64,000 nt of DNA from S015-6 sp964479535 (GTDB taxonomy: Bacteria > Desulfobacterota > DSWW01), in assembly GCA_964479535.1 (NCBI GenBank), contig CAYZMM010000002.1, positions 310,001-374,000 on the forward strand, in the 5' to 3' direction. A program made the translations under genes and the position numbers. Position 1 is the stretch's first letter; every line of letters starts with the position of its first letter. The notes beneath the pieces were generated by a model, which saw only the letters and a list, made by a program, of their open reading frames with translations, did not search any database and was not told where the DNA came from. Shown in pieces: positions 47,993-57,057 of the stretch.

Positions 47993-49250
47993 ACGGCTCC
48001 CATCGGCGATCTTCTGATTTCCCATGCGTCACGATGGTCAGGTGTCGTTCGATCTCCGCCTCGATCCTGGCGATCCGGCTGTTCCAGTGGTGTCGGGCCG
48101 ACGCTTCGATCCTGGCCCGCCAGGCCTCTTCGGCATCGGGCCGGTTCACCTCTTGCAGGGCGTGTCCGATCAGATCGCAGAAGTCCCGGCCCTTTCCCAC
48201 ATAGATCAGTTGAGAGTAGTCGCCCGTGGGAGGCACGGGTGTGGAGACGATGGGAAGACCGGTGGTCAAATACTCGTAGAGCTTCAGCGGGTCCATCGAA
48301 AGGGTCAGCCTCGACTCCGTGTGGGGGATGAGCAGAACGTCGGAGGCACGGAGGATCTCCGGTATCCGGCTGTGGTGGACGAGCCCCTTCCATTCCAGGT
48401 TGGGAAGGTGCGCCAGTTCCCTCTTCCTCCCTTCCGCAGCACGGGAGGTGGGCCCAACAAGCTGAACGCGGCACTCGGGCCGTTCCACGGCGACCCTTTC
48501 CAGCAGATCCAGATCCACCCGTTCCGCCACCACGCCCACGTAGGTGAGAACCGGTGGATCCCTCGGGTGTGCCTTCCTTCGAAGGGAGGGCGGGTCTGCG
48601 GGAAGGCGGAACAGGTCCCCGTCCACCCCGTTCGGCAGATGAATGACAGCGGCCTTCCGCGCCCTCTCCCGGAATCTGTCCCTCAGGTGACGCGAGACCG
48701 TGAAGACGATGTCGGCATGCTCCATGACCGTCTCGTATCCGGAGCGTATCCGTCTTCCGAGATGCTGAAAGACGGAGACGGATTCCCAGTCATCGATCGC
48801 GTCGAAGATACGGATCGACGCGGGAATCTTCTCCATGAGATAAGCCTTGTGGACGTTGGCGATCCAGAGGATGGGCGGACCGGCCAGCCCCCGCATCGAC
48901 TTGTCGACCAGGCGGGTCGTGTACCGCCGCTTGAGGGTGTCCGGTCCCACCAGGAAACGGGACGGGTCGAGGAGCCGGACCTTCGTCTCCTCGTCCGCTT
49001 TCCTGACCCCCCCAAGGACCGGAAGGGCCCGGAACCGGTCCATCCTCGGGACGGCGAACCCCTTCTGCAAATGCCGTAGATAGTTCGGTTCGTTCAGCAC
49101 GTACATGTTCGAGCAGCGGTCGGACCGCGCGAGAAAGCGGCAGAGTTGCGCACTCCGGGTGCGGAATCCGTCCCAGCGCCAGAGGTGCCAGTCGCCGTAG
49201 CCGACGAAGAGCATGTCCCAGGACCGGTTCTTTGAGGGTTCTGTCTTCAT
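47991..49250 (-). CDS. Glycosyltransferase family 4
   Basis: A 419-residue GT-B enzyme. FVGYGDWHLWRWDGFRTRSAQLCRFLARSD is an acceptor-domain start seen in TuaH-like enzymes. IRIFDAIDDWESVS and ADIVFTVSRHLRDRFRERARKAAVIHLPNGVDGDLF precede the donor domain: VLTYVGVVAERVDLDLLERVA, LEWKGLVHHSRIPEILRASDVLLIPHTESRLTLSMDPLKLYEYLTTGLPIVSTPVPP. The Asp-x6-Glu of MDPLKLYEY stands where EX7E normally lies, as in this subgroup. Its ATG overlaps the stop of the O-antigen-ligase-like gene (ATGA). Confidence 0.9.
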   Translation of the reverse strand: MKTEPSKNRSWDMLFVGYGDWHLWRWDGFRTRSAQLCRFLARSDRCSNMYVLNEPNYLRHLQKGFAVPRMDRFRALPVLGGVRKADEETKVRLLDPSRFLVGPDTLKRRYTTRLVDKSMRGLAGPPILWIANVHKAYLMEKIPASIRIFDAIDDWESVSVFQHLGRRIRSGYETVMEHADIVFTVSRHLRDRFRERARKAAVIHLPNGVDGDLFRLPADPPSLRRKAHPRDPPVLTYVGVVAERVDLDLLERVAVERPECRVQLVGPTSRAAEGRKRELAHLPNLEWKGLVHHSRIPEILRASDVLLIPHTESRLTLSMDPLKLYEYLTTGLPIVSTPVPPTGDYSQLIYVGKGRDFCDLIGHALQEVNRPDAEEAWRARIEASARHHWNSRIARIEAEIERHLTIVTHGKSEDRRWEP

Positions 49251-50794
49251 GGTCCCATCGGAGGAGGGGAAGGCGGCGGGGCCGCTCCGTCTCGGGCCGA
49301 ATCCCGGGACTCCTCGTCGAGACGGGGGAAATGAAACAGCGCGATGCCCACGAGGAGGTGAATGACGATCGGAATGACGTGGCAGCTCCAGACGTTCAGG
49401 AAGATCCCGAAGATGGCGCAGGCAAGGTAAGCGGCGAAGATCCCGTGCGTGAGATCCTTGAGAAACGGGTCCACCAGCCGGGCGCCCATGGCCAGGAGGG
49501 CGCGCATCGTCTCAAGCACGATGGCGATGTACAGACAGAAACCCGGGAAGCCGAGCTGTGTGCCCACCTGGAGATACCAGCACTCCGTGTTGAAGCCGCC
49601 GGTCAGGGTTGCGGCAAAACGAATGCCCACTCTCCCGGTCATCCCGAGGCCCAGTCCCAGCGGATTGTCGAGCATCTTCTGGAATTGCCATCCGTACGTG
49701 GACATGTGGACCACCAGGCTGGATTCTCTGCCCGAGAAGAGAGAGTGATAGAGAAAGGCCCTCCCGGCCGGGATGCTCACGAGCAGGGCTAGCAGAATGA
49801 GCCCCAGGACGAAGAAGGCGGAGAAGGTGACGAGGAATCTCTTCCTTCTCCAGGCAAGCGCGAGGGTTCCCACGGCCGTGCCGATCCAGGCCGACCGCGT
49901 CGTGGTGTACAGGAGCGCCAGCATGAGGATGAAGTACTGGATTTGCTTCCGCGGCCGGCCCTTCCGTTCCTCGGGAAACATGTAGAAGGGCTGGAGCAGG
50001 AGCAGCCAGATCATCAGATAGGCGCCCAGGCTCAGGGCGTCCTGGAGAATGGAAATGGCGCGGACAAAGGTCAGGCCGCCGGGCAGCACCCGCTGGTAGT
50101 TCGGGTCGATGTAGGTGTAGCCGAAATCGGAGAACGCCTCGAGGCCGTACCCGAGGGTCTTGAGGAAGCCCATGCCGAAGAACTGGGCCTGGATGCATCC
50201 GAAGGCTGCGATGCCCGTGGCGATCCATGCGGAAATGGCCAGGTACTTCCTCATGTCCTCTTTTCCGAAGGGGATGAATCGGACGAGGAAGTAGTAGAGG
50301 TAGAAGAGGATCTGCTCCTTGACGCCCCACATCCCCATCAGCAGCTTTCCATCCGCGGCGGCCCGCACGAAATAGACCAGTACCAGGGAGATGTAGACCA
50401 GGGTCAGGCCGTCCAGGAGGGGCGCCGAGAAGAGGACTCTGCGCATCCCCCCGATCTTCCTTCCGAACATGGCGACCAGGACCAGCACCTCGGTCCATCG
50501 CGACAGGCCGAACATGACGAGCTGGCCCACCACCTGGAAACGGAGGAGCTGGATGCGGACAAAGGGGTAGAGGGGCAGGAAGGTGAAGATGAGGAGCAGG
50601 GCCCACTTCCCCTGCCTCAGGATCAGGTTCGTGACGAACCCGAAGACAATGAAGCCTGCAGCGAAACTCAGGGTCAAGGGGGGGCGCTTGTGGGTGGTCA
50701 GGTAGAAGAATAAATAGGCCACGAAGAAGAGGAAGAGGCCGAAAGAGATCTCCCGGACCCACTTCTCGCGGTCTATCCGAATTCGATGGAGCAC
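49247..50794 (-). CDS. O-antigen ligase/polymerase-like membrane protein (WaaL/Wzy family)
   Basis: About 515 residues with 11-12 transmembrane helices. The family loop lies in the last third: TTTRSAWIGTAVGTLALAWRRK is the Wzy_C/WaaL signature, followed by the large periplasmic loop (SGRESSLVVHMSTYGWQFQKMLDNPLGLGLGMTG). The protein would polymerise repeat units or ligate the glycan to its final acceptor. There is no ATG before the third helix; I use a GTG (VLHRIRIDREKW) as start, but other non-ATG codons are possible. It overlaps the GT4 gene by four bases. Confidence 0.85.
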   Translation of the reverse strand: MLHRIRIDREKWVREISFGLFLFFVAYLFFYLTTHKRPPLTLSFAAGFIVFGFVTNLILRQGKWALLLIFTFLPLYPFVRIQLLRFQVVGQLVMFGLSRWTEVLVLVAMFGRKIGGMRRVLFSAPLLDGLTLVYISLVLVYFVRAAADGKLLMGMWGVKEQILFYLYYFLVRFIPFGKEDMRKYLAISAWIATGIAAFGCIQAQFFGMGFLKTLGYGLEAFSDFGYTYIDPNYQRVLPGGLTFVRAISILQDALSLGAYLMIWLLLLQPFYMFPEERKGRPRKQIQYFILMLALLYTTTRSAWIGTAVGTLALAWRRKRFLVTFSAFFVLGLILLALLVSIPAGRAFLYHSLFSGRESSLVVHMSTYGWQFQKMLDNPLGLGLGMTGRVGIRFAATLTGGFNTECWYLQVGTQLGFPGFCLYIAIVLETMRALLAMGARLVDPFLKDLTHGIFAAYLACAIFGIFLNVWSCHVIPIVIHLLVGIALFHFPRLDEESRDSARDGAAPPPSPPPMGP

Positions 50795-51027
50795 CCTGTA
50801 GGATCCCGTACCGATCGAGTCGGCGAAGTTGCGTGTAATCTGCAGGCTAGCACATGAAAAAAGCGCGAAACAAGCCGGGCTCGGGCCGTGCCCTTCTCTG
50901 TGCTTGTCGGACCCGATGGGTCGAACCTTGAGAAATCCCCGCACGCCTGCAAGCCGGACCTTGCGCACGTCCACCGCTCTTGTGACGTAGTTCGGTACAA
51001 CATGCGGGCCGGGCCTGTGTCCGCTGG

Positions 51028-52563
51028 TCAGAGGTACCCGAGCTTTTCCAGCCGTTTCATGACCTCCTCCTCCTCCTCCCGGGAGAAGGCAACCGAGAGG
51101 TCGTGTTCGGCCCGGACGAGTTCGGTCACATAATAGGCAGGGGCGGCACCGTCGCACGCCTCGAGGAGACAACGCCCGTCGAGACCTTCGGGGATTCTCA
51201 GCCCTCCCAGGGCGAGGACGGTGGGCAGCACATCGACCAGTGCTGCCTGTCCGGGGGATGGGCGCGTCTCCATGGCCGGGCCGGAAAGCAGGAGTACGCC
51301 CTGCTGGTTGTGTTCGTGTTTCAGGTCCACGGGGCCGATGGGACCGTTTTCGTAAAGTCCGGGCTCCAGGTGCCAGGACCCGGGGTCAAGGATCACCCCG
51401 TCCGGAAGCTGTTCCATGTGATCCCCGTGGTAGATGTCCCGGCAGGAGGCGAGACGGATCGGCTGATACCGATCGATTCCGGAAAGCTCGCTCAATCGGT
51501 CCGCCATCCTGCTGAGCAGGGACTCCGTTTCCCCCGGGGGGACCCGGCCCCGGGATTCTCGGCCCTCGACATTCAGAAAGAGATCGCAATACTCCCCGGG
51601 CCCGAGAAAGGCCTCGCTCCCGGCGTAGTCGATCGGCAGGAAGGCCGGGTACTGAATCCCGGCGGGCAGCACGTTCCGGAGGAACTGGGGCATCCACTTC
51701 TTGATCGAGCTCATCCCGGAACGCTGAAGAATCTTCCGGAGGGCGAACCCGAGCTGCTCCCTTCGGCTCCTCATCCCCTGTCCCTCCACAAGCGTCAGAA
51801 ACCCCTCCTGTACGAGCCACTCGCCGAAGTAGAACACCGGCCCCTCGATGATGTTGATCCCATGGTCGCTGACCACCACGTGTCGTTCGCCCAGAGGGAG
51901 AAGCTCGCCCAGGTTCTTGTCGATCTCCTTGTAGACCCTTTGGATCTGCTTCTCGGTCAACATGGCGTGCAGGGCCATGTCCGGAAGATTGTACACCACC
52001 ATGCAGACCTCGGGTCTGCGATCTTCGATCAGGTGCCGGGTTACCCGGGTGCAGGCTTCGGCCTGTTCGAAGGCGAAACGAAGAAAGCCGTGGATGCTCG
52101 AGAACTCGCTCGGGTGGTGTACCTCGGGCCGGTAGCCCATGTCGAGGATCCGCTGCTCGAGCGAGGGCGGCCGTGTTTCCAGTGAGGTGAAGCGGCCTGT
52201 GATCCCGAAGCACACGCCCTCCGGAACCGGCCCCGGCCACGGCACGTTGACGATCCCGCAGGAGAATCCCTGCTCGGCACAGTATTCCCAAAGGGCCCTG
52301 GCAGGCGTGCGCTGGAGGGTTACCGGCACGAAAGCGTAGTCCCGGCGCAGGAAGAAGCCGAGGAGTCCGGTCCTTCCCGGGTTGACGCCGGAGCAGATGG
52401 AGGCCCAGGCCCCCGGCGTTATGGGTGGATGGGTCGAGGCGAGCGGCGTCAGCACCCCTTCCGCAAGGAGCTTCGAGAAGTTGGGCATGTCCGACGGGTG
52501 CTTCCGGATCAGGTCGTAGTCCAGCCCGTCGAATCCGATCAGAAGCAGCTTGGCTGGGTCCAT
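51028..52563 (-). CDS. Alkaline phosphatase superfamily protein, cytoplasmic form
   Basis: A 511-residue phosphodiesterase-type protein. LLLIGFDGLDYDLI near the N-terminus gives the first metal Asp. STHPPITPGAWASICSGVNPGRTGLLGF contains the candidate Thr nucleophile. VCMVVYNLPDMALHAM, VVVSDHGINIIEG and DLKHEHNQQGVLLLSG hold the other metal ligands. No signal peptide or transmembrane helix is visible, unlike the 699-residue paralogue. The C-terminus EEEEEVMKRLEKLGYL is a helical tail similar to that of the small ribbon-helix-helix-like protein. Similar proteins occur beside glycan assembly genes; substrate unknown. Confidence 0.85.
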   Translation of the reverse strand: MDPAKLLLIGFDGLDYDLIRKHPSDMPNFSKLLAEGVLTPLASTHPPITPGAWASICSGVNPGRTGLLGFFLRRDYAFVPVTLQRTPARALWEYCAEQGFSCGIVNVPWPGPVPEGVCFGITGRFTSLETRPPSLEQRILDMGYRPEVHHPSEFSSIHGFLRFAFEQAEACTRVTRHLIEDRRPEVCMVVYNLPDMALHAMLTEKQIQRVYKEIDKNLGELLPLGERHVVVSDHGINIIEGPVFYFGEWLVQEGFLTLVEGQGMRSRREQLGFALRKILQRSGMSSIKKWMPQFLRNVLPAGIQYPAFLPIDYAGSEAFLGPGEYCDLFLNVEGRESRGRVPPGETESLLSRMADRLSELSGIDRYQPIRLASCRDIYHGDHMEQLPDGVILDPGSWHLEPGLYENGPIGPVDLKHEHNQQGVLLLSGPAMETRPSPGQAALVDVLPTVLALGGLRIPEGLDGRCLLEACDGAAPAYYVTELVRAEHDLSVAFSREEEEEVMKRLEKLGYL

Positions 52564-52775
52564 GGCTTCCTTCCTGGAACGGGTTGCCGTGGGGGCGATT
52601 CGGAGAAAGTCCGAAAGGCCTCATGTTGACATATTTTCCGGCCCCTTGCTAGATTTCGAACGGGAGCCTCGATGTCCTCTTCTCTTTTCGCCTTCCGGGG
52701 AGGGACCTGCCGATTACGCAAGGAACCCGGCTTCGCCGATTCTTCGGCTGGCTTTTCTACTTTTTCCGGTTCGAG

Positions 52776-53330
52776 TTGCTCGCCCCGCTGGGCAACCGAC
52801 TCCTGAGGATGCGATACACCCGGAGGGCGAGGAAGATCGGCAGGAAGGTGTGGATCGATCTGGGCGTCCACATGGGCGGACGTGAGATCCACGTGGAGGA
52901 TGCAGTCTACGTAGGGCCCAAATGCAGGCTTTACGGGGCCGGTGGAATCCGGATCGGCGAAGGGACGATCTTCGGTCCCGAGGTCACGGTCCTCTCGACC
53001 ATGCCGCGGTACGAGGATCCGGCCTGCCTCCCTTTCGAGCCGGCCCCCACGCCCATGCCGGTTCGGATCGGCCGCGGGGTCTGGGTCGGGTACGGGGCCG
53101 TGCTGTGCCCCGGCGTGCAGGTGGGGGAGGGTGCGGTTGTCGGCATGGGGGCCGTCGTGTGGGAAGACGTACCGGCCGGTGCCGTCGTGGGGGGCAATCC
53201 GGCCAGGATCCTCCGGATGCGGGATGCAGAGCTCATCCGTTCCCTGCTGCGCGAGGAACGGTTCTTCGGGAGCGACCGTGTCCGGATGATGCGCAAGAGA
53301 CGATTGGCCCTGCAACGTGGTACGGAGTAG
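52776..53330 (+). CDS. Hexapeptide-repeat acyltransferase (N-terminus uncertain)
   Basis: A left-handed beta-helix acetyltransferase of at least 184 residues: IHVEDAVYVGPKCRLYGAGGIRIGEGTIFGPEVTVLS, then VRIGRGVWVGYGAVLCPGVQVGEGAVVGMGAVVWEDVPAGAVVGGNPA. The only standard start is a TTG with no ribosome binding site. Upstream the same frame continues with a plausible hydrophobic/aromatic sequence (RLRRFFGWLFYFFRFE), and an ATT at position 52713 lies about eight bases after GGGGAGGG, so a rare start or a small sequencing change is possible. The gene is followed after eight bases by a second hexapeptide transferase. Confidence 0.85.
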   Translation: MLAPLGNRLLRMRYTRRARKIGRKVWIDLGVHMGGREIHVEDAVYVGPKCRLYGAGGIRIGEGTIFGPEVTVLSTMPRYEDPACLPFEPAPTPMPVRIGRGVWVGYGAVLCPGVQVGEGAVVGMGAVVWEDVPAGAVVGGNPARILRMRDAELIRSLLREERFFGSDRVRMMRKRRLALQRGTE

Positions 53331-53338
53331 GGGGACCC

Positions 53339-53845
53339 ATGGGATGGTTCCGGCGTAAGCAGCGCCGCGCGCGTTTTCATCCGACCGTGCTCCTTGCCGA
53401 GGGCGTCCGCATCGCCTTCCCGGAGCGGCTGGTCCTGGGCGACCACATTGCGATCGGCCGGGACTGCTACCTGCAGGCCAGGGGCGGGATCACCATCGGG
53501 GATCACAGCATGCTCGGGTCCCGCGTGGTGGTCCTTTCCCACAACCACAACTACCTCGATCCTGCGAGGCTGCCCTATGACGAGGAGGAGATCGCCCGTC
53601 CCGTCGTGCTGGGTCGCTACGTGTGGGTGGGGATGGGGTCCATGATCTGTCCGGGCACGAAGATCGGCGATGCGGCCGTGGTGTTGATCGGATCGGTCGT
53701 CACCAAGGACGTCCCCCCCATGGCGATCGTACGGGGCAATCCGGCGACTCCTGTCGGAAGCCGGGACCCGGAGCGGACCCGGGAGTTGATGGAAAGAGGT
53801 TGCTCCTTCATGGCCGACCGGCAGACCCCTCCCGACGACCTCTGA
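53339..53845 (+). CDS. Hexapeptide-repeat acyltransferase
   Basis: A 168-residue left-handed beta-helix protein: VRIAFPERLVLGDHIAIGRDCYLQARGGITIGDHSMLGSRVVVLSHNHNY provides the catalytic-type histidine loop, and VLGRYVWVGMGSMICPGTKIGDAAVVLIGSVVTKDVPPMAIVRGNPATPVG completes the coil. WecH/maltose-acetyltransferase-type enzymes of this size O- or N-acetylate sugars with acetyl-CoA. GGGG precedes the ATG. It is in tandem with another acyltransferase of similar design, so they may modify different positions of the same glycan. Confidence 0.92.
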   Translation: MGWFRRKQRRARFHPTVLLAEGVRIAFPERLVLGDHIAIGRDCYLQARGGITIGDHSMLGSRVVVLSHNHNYLDPARLPYDEEEIARPVVLGRYVWVGMGSMICPGTKIGDAAVVLIGSVVTKDVPPMAIVRGNPATPVGSRDPERTRELMERGCSFMADRQTPPDDL

Positions 53846-53903
53846 GGGCACCGCATCCCCGGTTTCCCTTTTTCGTGCCTTACCCCTCCGTGGGCGGCCT
53901 TTC

Positions 53904-53932
53904 TTGCGATTCCTTTCGGGCCTGTGCTAAAT
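53904..53932 (+). promoter_or_regulatory. Candidate promoter for leuS
   Basis: TTGCGA, 17 bases, CTAAAT, located about 65 bases before the leuS start and after the acyltransferase stop. Spacing is ideal but both boxes are imperfect. Confidence 0.4.
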
Positions 53933-53998
53933 AGAACGGATTCGTTTTTCATGTTTCGTGTTACGGATGCGAAAGGGGCGGGCGGTAAAGGGGAGACC

Positions 53999-56488
53999 AT
54001 GTCGTCGCGCAAGTACAACCCGGCTGAGATAGAGGAGAAGTGGCAGGGCCTCTGGGCGGAGCGGGATCTGTTCCGTGTCCGGGAGGACACGGACAAGCCG
54101 AAATACTACCTCATGGAGATGTTCCCGTACCCGAGCGGCAACCTGCACATGGGGCACGTCCGGAATTACTCGATCGGAGACGTGCTGGCCCGGTTCAGGA
54201 GGATGAGCGGCTGGAACGTTCTTCATCCCATGGGCTGGGATGCCTTCGGAATGCCGGCCGAGAATGCGGCCATCGAGAGCGGGGTGCACCCGGCGATCCA
54301 CACGGAGAAGAACATCCAGAAGATGATCCGGCAGCTGAAGCGGATGGGCTTCAGCTACGACTGGAACCGGGAGATCAACACGAGCAGCCCGGAGTACTAC
54401 CGATGGGAGCAGTGGCTGTTCATTCAGATGTACAAGAAAGGGCTGGCCTACAGAAAGAGCTCGGAGGTCAACTGGTGTGACCAGTGCCAGACCGTTCTCG
54501 CCAACGAGCAGGTGGAAGCGGGCCGATGCTGGCGCTGCGAGCAGGAAGTGGACCCGCGCGAACTGGAGCAATGGTTCTTCCGGATCACCGACTACGCGGA
54601 AGAGCTTCTCGAGGAGTGTTCGCGCATGGACGGCTGGCCCGAGCGGGTGCTCACCATGCAGCAGAACTGGATAGGCAGGAGCGAGGGAGGTACGATCCTC
54701 TTTCCGCTCTGGGACCGGGAGGGAAGCATCGAGGTCTTCACCACACGCCAGGACACGCTCTTCGGGGCGACCTTCATGAGCCTTGCCCCGGAGCATCCCC
54801 TTGCCATGGAGCTTGCCGAGGGCACGGACCGGGAGGCCGAGGTTCGCGAATTCATCGACCGGACGCGCAGGCAGGACAAACGAAGCCGGACCTCTGCGGA
54901 TTACGAGAAAGAGGGGATCTTCACCGGTTCCTACTGCAGAAACCCGGTGACCGGCGGGAAGATGCCCGTCTTCGTTGCGAACTTCGTGGTCATGGAGTAC
55001 GGCACCGGCGCGGTCATGGCGGTCCCTGCGCACGATCAGCGGGATTTCGAGTTTGCCAGGCGCTACGACCTGCCCATCCGGGTGGTGGTCCTGCCCGAGG
55101 GAGGCGAAGGACTGTCGGCCGAAACCATGCAGGCGGCCTATGAAGAATACGGCGTGCTGACCGAATCGGACCGGTTCACAGGCCTGAAGTCGGAGGAGGC
55201 GAGAAGAAGGATCACCGAGTACTTGGAGGGGCAGGGCCTCGGCAAAGGAACCGTTCAGTATCGCCTCCGGGACTGGTGTATTTCCAGGCAGCGGTACTGG
55301 GGGGCGCCGATTCCGGTCATCTACTGTGACGGGTGCGGCATCCAGCCGGTCCCGGAAGACGATCTGCCGGTACGGCTGCCCATGGACGTGGATTTCCAGA
55401 CCAAGGGTTCGCCCCTGGCGGCCCACGCCGGATTCGTGGAGGCGACCTGTCCCAGCTGCCAGGGGAAGGCACGGCGGGAAACCGACACGATGGACACCTT
55501 TGTGGAGTCCTCCTGGTACTTCGATCGCTACACATCCCCCCATTACCACCAGGGCATGTTCGACCCGGAGAAGATCCACTACTGGATGCCCGTGGACCTG
55601 TACATCGGCGGCATCGAACACGCGGTCCTGCATCTGCTCTATTCGAGGTTCTATACACGGGTCCTGCGGGACATGGGCATGCTCGAGGTCAGTGAGCCCT
55701 TCGAGACCCTGCTCACCCAGGGAATGGTGATCAAGGACGGCGCCAAGATGTCAAAGTCCAAGGGAAACGTGGTGGACCCGGACGCCATGGTGCAACGCTA
55801 CGGTGCGGACACCACCCGGCTCTTCAGCCTCTTCGCCGCGCCGCCGGAAAAGGATCTCGAGTGGAGCGAGCAGGGCGTTGAAGGTGCCTTTCGTTTTCTC
55901 CAGCGGATCTGGCGGTGGGTGGATGAGTGGCGGGACGAGCTGGCGGGAGTGGAACCGTACGAGGGCCCCCTGCCGTCCCGGGAGCCCTTTGCCGGCCTCT
56001 TCCGGAAAGCCCATGAGACGATCCATCGGGTGACGCGGGATGTCGGGGAAAGGATGCACCTGAATACGGCGGTGAGCGCGATCATGGAGCTCGTGAACGA
56101 GCTCTACCTCGTCGAACCGGCCCATCTTCGGGACGAGGCCGCCGACAGGGCCGTCCTTCGAACCGCCATCGAGACGATCCTGATCCTCCTGTCTCCCTTC
56201 GCGCCCCACATTGCCGACGAGCTCTGGGTCGACCTAGGGAACGATAAGCCGTTGCTCGAGATGCCCTGGCCTTCCCACCGGGAGGATGCCCTCCGGAAGG
56301 AGGAGGTCACCCTCGTGATCCAGGTCAACGGCAAGGTTCGTTCCAGGATGCAGGTCCCCCGGGACGCCGCACAGGCCGAAATCGAGCAGCAGGCACTGGC
56401 GGACGAGAAGGTCCGGCGGTTCATGGCAGGCAATGCGCCCAGGAAGGTCGTCCATGTTCCCGGGCGGCTCGTCAACATCGTGGTTTGA
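53999..56488 (+). CDS. leuS: Leucyl-tRNA synthetase
   Basis: Charges tRNA-Leu. The 829-residue length is normal for the bacterial type. PYPSGNLHMGHVRNYSIGD near residue 45 is the HIGH region. The CP1 editing domain has TRQDTLFGATFMSLAPEHPL and the GTGAVMAVPAHDQRD motif, with the Asp that blocks misediting. VESSWYFDRYTSP and VIKDGAKMSKSKGN (near residue 582) complete the catalytic site, and an anticodon-binding helical domain and a C-terminal domain follow. AAAGGGG lies seven bases before the ATG. lptE starts two bases after the stop. Confidence 0.97.
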   Translation: MSSRKYNPAEIEEKWQGLWAERDLFRVREDTDKPKYYLMEMFPYPSGNLHMGHVRNYSIGDVLARFRRMSGWNVLHPMGWDAFGMPAENAAIESGVHPAIHTEKNIQKMIRQLKRMGFSYDWNREINTSSPEYYRWEQWLFIQMYKKGLAYRKSSEVNWCDQCQTVLANEQVEAGRCWRCEQEVDPRELEQWFFRITDYAEELLEECSRMDGWPERVLTMQQNWIGRSEGGTILFPLWDREGSIEVFTTRQDTLFGATFMSLAPEHPLAMELAEGTDREAEVREFIDRTRRQDKRSRTSADYEKEGIFTGSYCRNPVTGGKMPVFVANFVVMEYGTGAVMAVPAHDQRDFEFARRYDLPIRVVVLPEGGEGLSAETMQAAYEEYGVLTESDRFTGLKSEEARRRITEYLEGQGLGKGTVQYRLRDWCISRQRYWGAPIPVIYCDGCGIQPVPEDDLPVRLPMDVDFQTKGSPLAAHAGFVEATCPSCQGKARRETDTMDTFVESSWYFDRYTSPHYHQGMFDPEKIHYWMPVDLYIGGIEHAVLHLLYSRFYTRVLRDMGMLEVSEPFETLLTQGMVIKDGAKMSKSKGNVVDPDAMVQRYGADTTRLFSLFAAPPEKDLEWSEQGVEGAFRFLQRIWRWVDEWRDELAGVEPYEGPLPSREPFAGLFRKAHETIHRVTRDVGERMHLNTAVSAIMELVNELYLVEPAHLRDEAADRAVLRTAIETILILLSPFAPHIADELWVDLGNDKPLLEMPWPSHREDALRKEEVTLVIQVNGKVRSRMQVPRDAAQAEIEQQALADEKVRRFMAGNAPRKVVHVPGRLVNIVV

Positions 56489-56489
56489 C

Positions 56490-57029
56490 ATGGATTCCCG
56501 GTCGAAATGGGCCCCTCGGCGCACACGCTTTCTTCTGGCCGGTGCAAGCCTCCTCCTAGCGGCGGCGTGCGGCTACAGCCTCGGTGTCCCCCCTTCTGAA
56601 TCCGGAAGGCTCGCCGGGAGCGTTGCCGTCCCCCTGTTCAAGAACCAGTCCCAGGAGCCGCGCCTGGAGAATCTGTTCACAGAGGCCTTCCGGGATCGGA
56701 TCCAGGCGCTGCCGTCGGTCACGTTGAGGACGGGCAGGGGAGCGGACGCAGATTTGCAGGGAAAGATCCTGTCCGTGGAAACCTACACGGTGGCGGTCAA
56801 CGAGGACTTCTTCGCCATGGAGTACAGGATGCGGGTGGTGATGGCCCTTTCCCTGGTCAGGTCCGGCGACGGCGAGGTCCTGTGGCGGGACGACCAAGTG
56901 CAGGAAGAGGTCTCCTTTTACGCAAGCTCGGACCCGTTGCTGTTCAAGGACAACCGGGAAGAGGCCATGATACGCCTGTCCAGAACCATGGCCGAAAGGG
57001 CGGTGGACCGATGCCTTCTCGGTTTCTGA
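56490..57029 (+). CDS. lptE: LPS-assembly lipoprotein LptE
   Basis: A 179-residue lipoprotein: FLLAGASLLLAAAC is the signal with lipobox LAAAC, and CGYSLG begins the mature form. The LptE-type core SVAVPLFKNQSQEPRLENLFTEAFRDRIQ is followed by the beta-strand-rich middle (LQGKILSVETYTVAVNEDFFAMEYRMRVVM). LptE forms the plug of the LptD barrel that inserts lipopolysaccharide into the outer membrane. The leuS-lptE-holA order is conserved in many proteobacteria and supports the assignment despite low sequence conservation. Confidence 0.88.
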   Translation: MDSRSKWAPRRTRFLLAGASLLLAAACGYSLGVPPSESGRLAGSVAVPLFKNQSQEPRLENLFTEAFRDRIQALPSVTLRTGRGADADLQGKILSVETYTVAVNEDFFAMEYRMRVVMALSLVRSGDGEVLWRDDQVQEEVSFYASSDPLLFKDNREEAMIRLSRTMAERAVDRCLLGF

Positions 57030-57057
57030 CTCGCCGGGACCCGGGTGCCCCGGGCAG

